Part shown: one piece after another, positions 62,228 through 64,000 of the stretch
Numbering within the stretch: position 1 is the first letter of the stretch
Layout of the letters: each line of letters begins with the position of its first letter
Translations under genes and position numbers: made by a program
The notes under the pieces: generated by a model
Databases searched by the model: none
Told to the model about the DNA's origin: nothing
The model's input: the letters and a program-made list of their open reading frames with translations, nothing else
NCBI GenBank assembly: GCA_027491315.1
Contig: JAIXWL010000010.1
Location: forward strand, 1-64,000
DNA length: 64,000 nt
Direction: 5' to 3'
Origin: Cytophagaceae bacterium
GTDB lineage: Bacteria > Bacteroidota > Bacteroidia > Cytophagales > Spirosomataceae

Positions 62228-64000
62228 CTAAATTTTACCTTCCAATGTAACTGTAAATTGATCAAATGGCAATTGGCTCACCAAATCATCTTCTTTTATT
62301 TCATAAAACGCCTGATGGATATTAAATGGATCGTTACTTTCCACTTTCCAATAGGATCCATCTTCCTGCATTTCATAAGAATTAACCGTATCTCTTAAAT
62401 TCCAAAGTAAAATGGTAATAGCCATATTTTTAGCCCTTGGATTAACTAATTCAAATAAAGATTCAATTCGACGATCGAAACTACGAACCATCACATCAGC
62501 CGAACCTCCATATACTTTAGGTTCGCCTGCATTATGAAAATAGTAAATACGAGTATGCTCTAGATAATTACCTACAATGGATTTAATATAAATGTTCTCT
62601 GACAATCCTTTTCTTTGAGGTCTTAAACAACAGATTCCTCGGACAATCAATAATACAGGAACTCCCACCCTGGATGCTTCATAAAGCATTTCCATGGTAT
62701 GCGTATCTTGCAATGAATTGATTTTCAAACAAATACCAGAAGGTAAACCATTTTGATGGTTTTCCATTTCTGTTCGAATCATTTCCAATAAACGATTACG
62801 CATATCACGAGGAGCCGTAATTAAATGCTCGTAATGCGTTGGCATGGAATGTCCTGTAATAACATTGAAAAACTCAGAGATGTCCTGGGTAATCCGACTA
62901 TCCGTAGTTAATAAACCGATATCGGTATAAAGCTTGGCGGTATCTTCATTATAATTTCCTGAGGAAAGGTGTGCATAACTCATCACGTAATTTCCCTCAT
63001 TACGAATTACTTGTAAGAGTTTAGTATGCGTTTTTAACCCAGGAATACCATAGATCACAAAACAACCCGCCTTTTGTAATTTAGTCGCTTCACGAATGTT
63101 ATTTTCCTCATCAAAGCGAGCTTTTACCTCAAATAAAACCGATACGTGTTTCCCTTGCTCAGCCGCGCGTAATAAGGCATGAGAAATTCTAGAATTCTTA
63201 GAAATACGATACAAGGTAATTTTGATGGCCAATACATTGGGATCATCTGCCGCTTGGTCTAGTAATTGAACCACGGGGTCAAAATTATTATACGGGTGAT
63301 GAAGTAAAATATCACCACGCTTCATGGTCTCAAAAATATCATCAATCTTCACCGATTTTAAGCCTAAGGCTGGAACCACTGGAGGATTAGAAGCCATTTT
63401 ACCCTTGAATTCAGGATGTTTGACTATTTGCCAAAATGCGGTAAAATCCAAAATGGATGACTTGATGAATATATCAGATTTCTCAAGGGACCATCGTTTC
63501 AACATTTCTTCAAGAAGATACTCAGAATGCTCTTTCTCTACTTCTACCCTGGTCACACGGCCCAAACGACGATCTTTTATTTTCTTTTTTATCTCATCTA
63601 CAAAATCAATTTCTGCATCTTCATGCTCTACCACATCAAAATCACCATTTCTTGTGATACGGAATAAGGTAGTAGATTCAATTTCAACATTTCGGTAAAG
63701 CACCTGTAAATGATGACGAATTAATTGTTCTATCGGCAAAAAAAGCACTTTGTCATCTCGTTCAATCACATAGAATCTGGCCAAATTCAAAGGAATTTGA
63801 ACGAAAGAAATCTTTTTATCTTTCTCTGACTTATGCTTTCCGAGATTTTTCTTATCGGAATTTCCTATGGTAACTACTCCAAAAATTAAAGTTTTGGCCA
63901 ATAAGCTTGGAAATGTATGCGTATGGTCAAAAACCATGGGAGTGAGCATTGGATAAATGGTCCGATGGAAATAGGTTTCCACCTCTTGCATTTCCTCCGA
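62228..64000 (-). CDS. ppk1: Polyphosphate kinase 1, 5' end cut by the window edge
   Basis: At least 587 residues are visible, and the frame stays open to base 64000; the family is about 690-700 residues, so roughly 100 N-terminal residues lie outside. Visible: the phosphorylated-His region YAHLSSGNYNEDTAKLYTD, the second catalytic part NYLEHTRIYYFHNAGEP followed by YGGSADVMVRSFDRR, and KGKHVSVLFEVKARFDEENN-like text in the middle (AEQGKHVSVLFEVKARFDEE). Makes long-chain polyphosphate from ATP. The GICCLRPQRKGLSENI stretch is a slight variant of the usual GPCRLRP motif area. Confidence 0.93.
   Translation of the reverse strand, partial: SEEMQEVETYFHRTIYPMLTPMVFDHTHTFPSLLAKTLIFGVVTIGNSDKKNLGKHKSEKDKKISFVQIPLNLARFYVIERDDKVLFLPIEQLIRHHLQVLYRNVEIESTTLFRITRNGDFDVVEHEDAEIDFVDEIKKKIKDRRLGRVTRVEVEKEHSEYLLEEMLKRWSLEKSDIFIKSSILDFTAFWQIVKHPEFKGKMASNPPVVPALGLKSVKIDDIFETMKRGDILLHHPYNNFDPVVQLLDQAADDPNVLAIKITLYRISKNSRISHALLRAAEQGKHVSVLFEVKARFDEENNIREATKLQKAGCFVIYGIPGLKTHTKLLQVIRNEGNYVMSYAHLSSGNYNEDTAKLYTDIGLLTTDSRITQDISEFFNVITGHSMPTHYEHLITAPRDMRNRLLEMIRTEMENHQNGLPSGICLKINSLQDTHTMEMLYEASRVGVPVLLIVRGICCLRPQRKGLSENIYIKSIVGNYLEHTRIYYFHNAGEPKVYGGSADVMVRSFDRRIESLFELVNPRAKNMAITILLWNLRDTVNSYEMQEDGSYWKVESNDPFNIHQAFYEIKEDDLVSQLPFDQFTVTLEGKI

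Noticed and set aside
63324-63698. 124-residue plus-strand frame inside ppk1
   Set aside because: Serine-rich reverse-complement shadow of ppk1, no start signal or domain.
1-64000. CRISPR array, prophage or insertion sequence
   Set aside because: No regularly spaced repeats, transposase, integrase or phage structural genes were found on either strand.

Overview
The window is a gene-dense, low-GC stretch (roughly 40% GC by eye) of a Bacteroidota chromosome, most likely a Cytophagales-type freshwater or soil organism. The evidence is the near absence of Shine-Dalgarno sites, several -7 boxes of the Bacteroidota form TAnnTTTG, the long NusB variant, the tig-clpP-clpX order next to a tRNA-Leu, a PVC-type haem/HEAT protein, Tat-exported TIM-barrel proteins and the RhaI/bifunctional aldolase-dehydrogenase rhamnose pathway. 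The genus is inference. I see no prophage, insertion sequence, CRISPR array, rRNA or secretion system.

Layout. 0.1-7.5 kb (minus strand) is one tight operon: bifunctional rhamnulose-1-phosphate aldolase/lactaldehyde dehydrogenase, rhamnose isomerase, FGGY kinase, then lutA-lutB-lutC. Read in order it is a complete route from L-rhamnose to DHAP plus L-lactate and on to pyruvate. 7.6-10 kb holds an exported M20 amidohydrolase and a Tat-exported TIM-barrel protein. 10.1-16.6 kb holds rarA, thiamine pyrophosphokinase, moaC, moeA, a dipeptide epimerase coupled to a short KBL-like PLP enzyme, and lgt. 17-26 kb is more accessory: a five-repeat PepSY-like lipoprotein, a NIPSNAP protein behind a repeat-rich leader, a translationally coupled beta-propeller protein and GT2 glycosyltransferase, a 1017-residue cytochrome c/HEAT protein and a second Tat TIM-barrel protein. 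26-33 kb holds an ArsR-like regulator, an MFS/UbiA-like/MOSC operon, a TolC-family protein and an ABC exporter.

33-38.6 kb is a plus-strand housekeeping run: nusB, ytxH-like, DUF1573, yajC, coaE and dnaX. Here coaE is fused in one frame to a secreted-type endonuclease/exonuclease/phosphatase domain. 38.6-39.2 kb is a HigBA-type toxin-antitoxin module whose toxin is broken by one missing base in a homopolymer. 39.3-51.3 kb (minus strand) runs DUF1697, SnoaL-like lipoprotein, proA, a TolB-like/outer-membrane-barrel protein with a degenerate peptidase motif, a DAO-type oxidoreductase, cmk, an alpha/beta hydrolase, a small lipoprotein, clpX, clpP, tig and tRNA-Leu(UAG). 51.5-58.7 kb holds a 38-residue membrane protein, a sodium:solute symporter, a cyclophilin lipoprotein, and a divergent sugar cluster (MFS transporter against two Gfo/Idh/MocA dehydrogenases and a TIM-barrel isomerase). 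58.9-64 kb holds dnaG, nupC and the 3' part of ppk1.

The observations most worth a second look are the CoaE-EEP fusion, the rhamnose-to-pyruvate operon, the frameshifted HigB toxin behind an operator-like palindrome, and four dispersed hairpins that share a fixed TGTCA core while both flanking arms change with pairing preserved.
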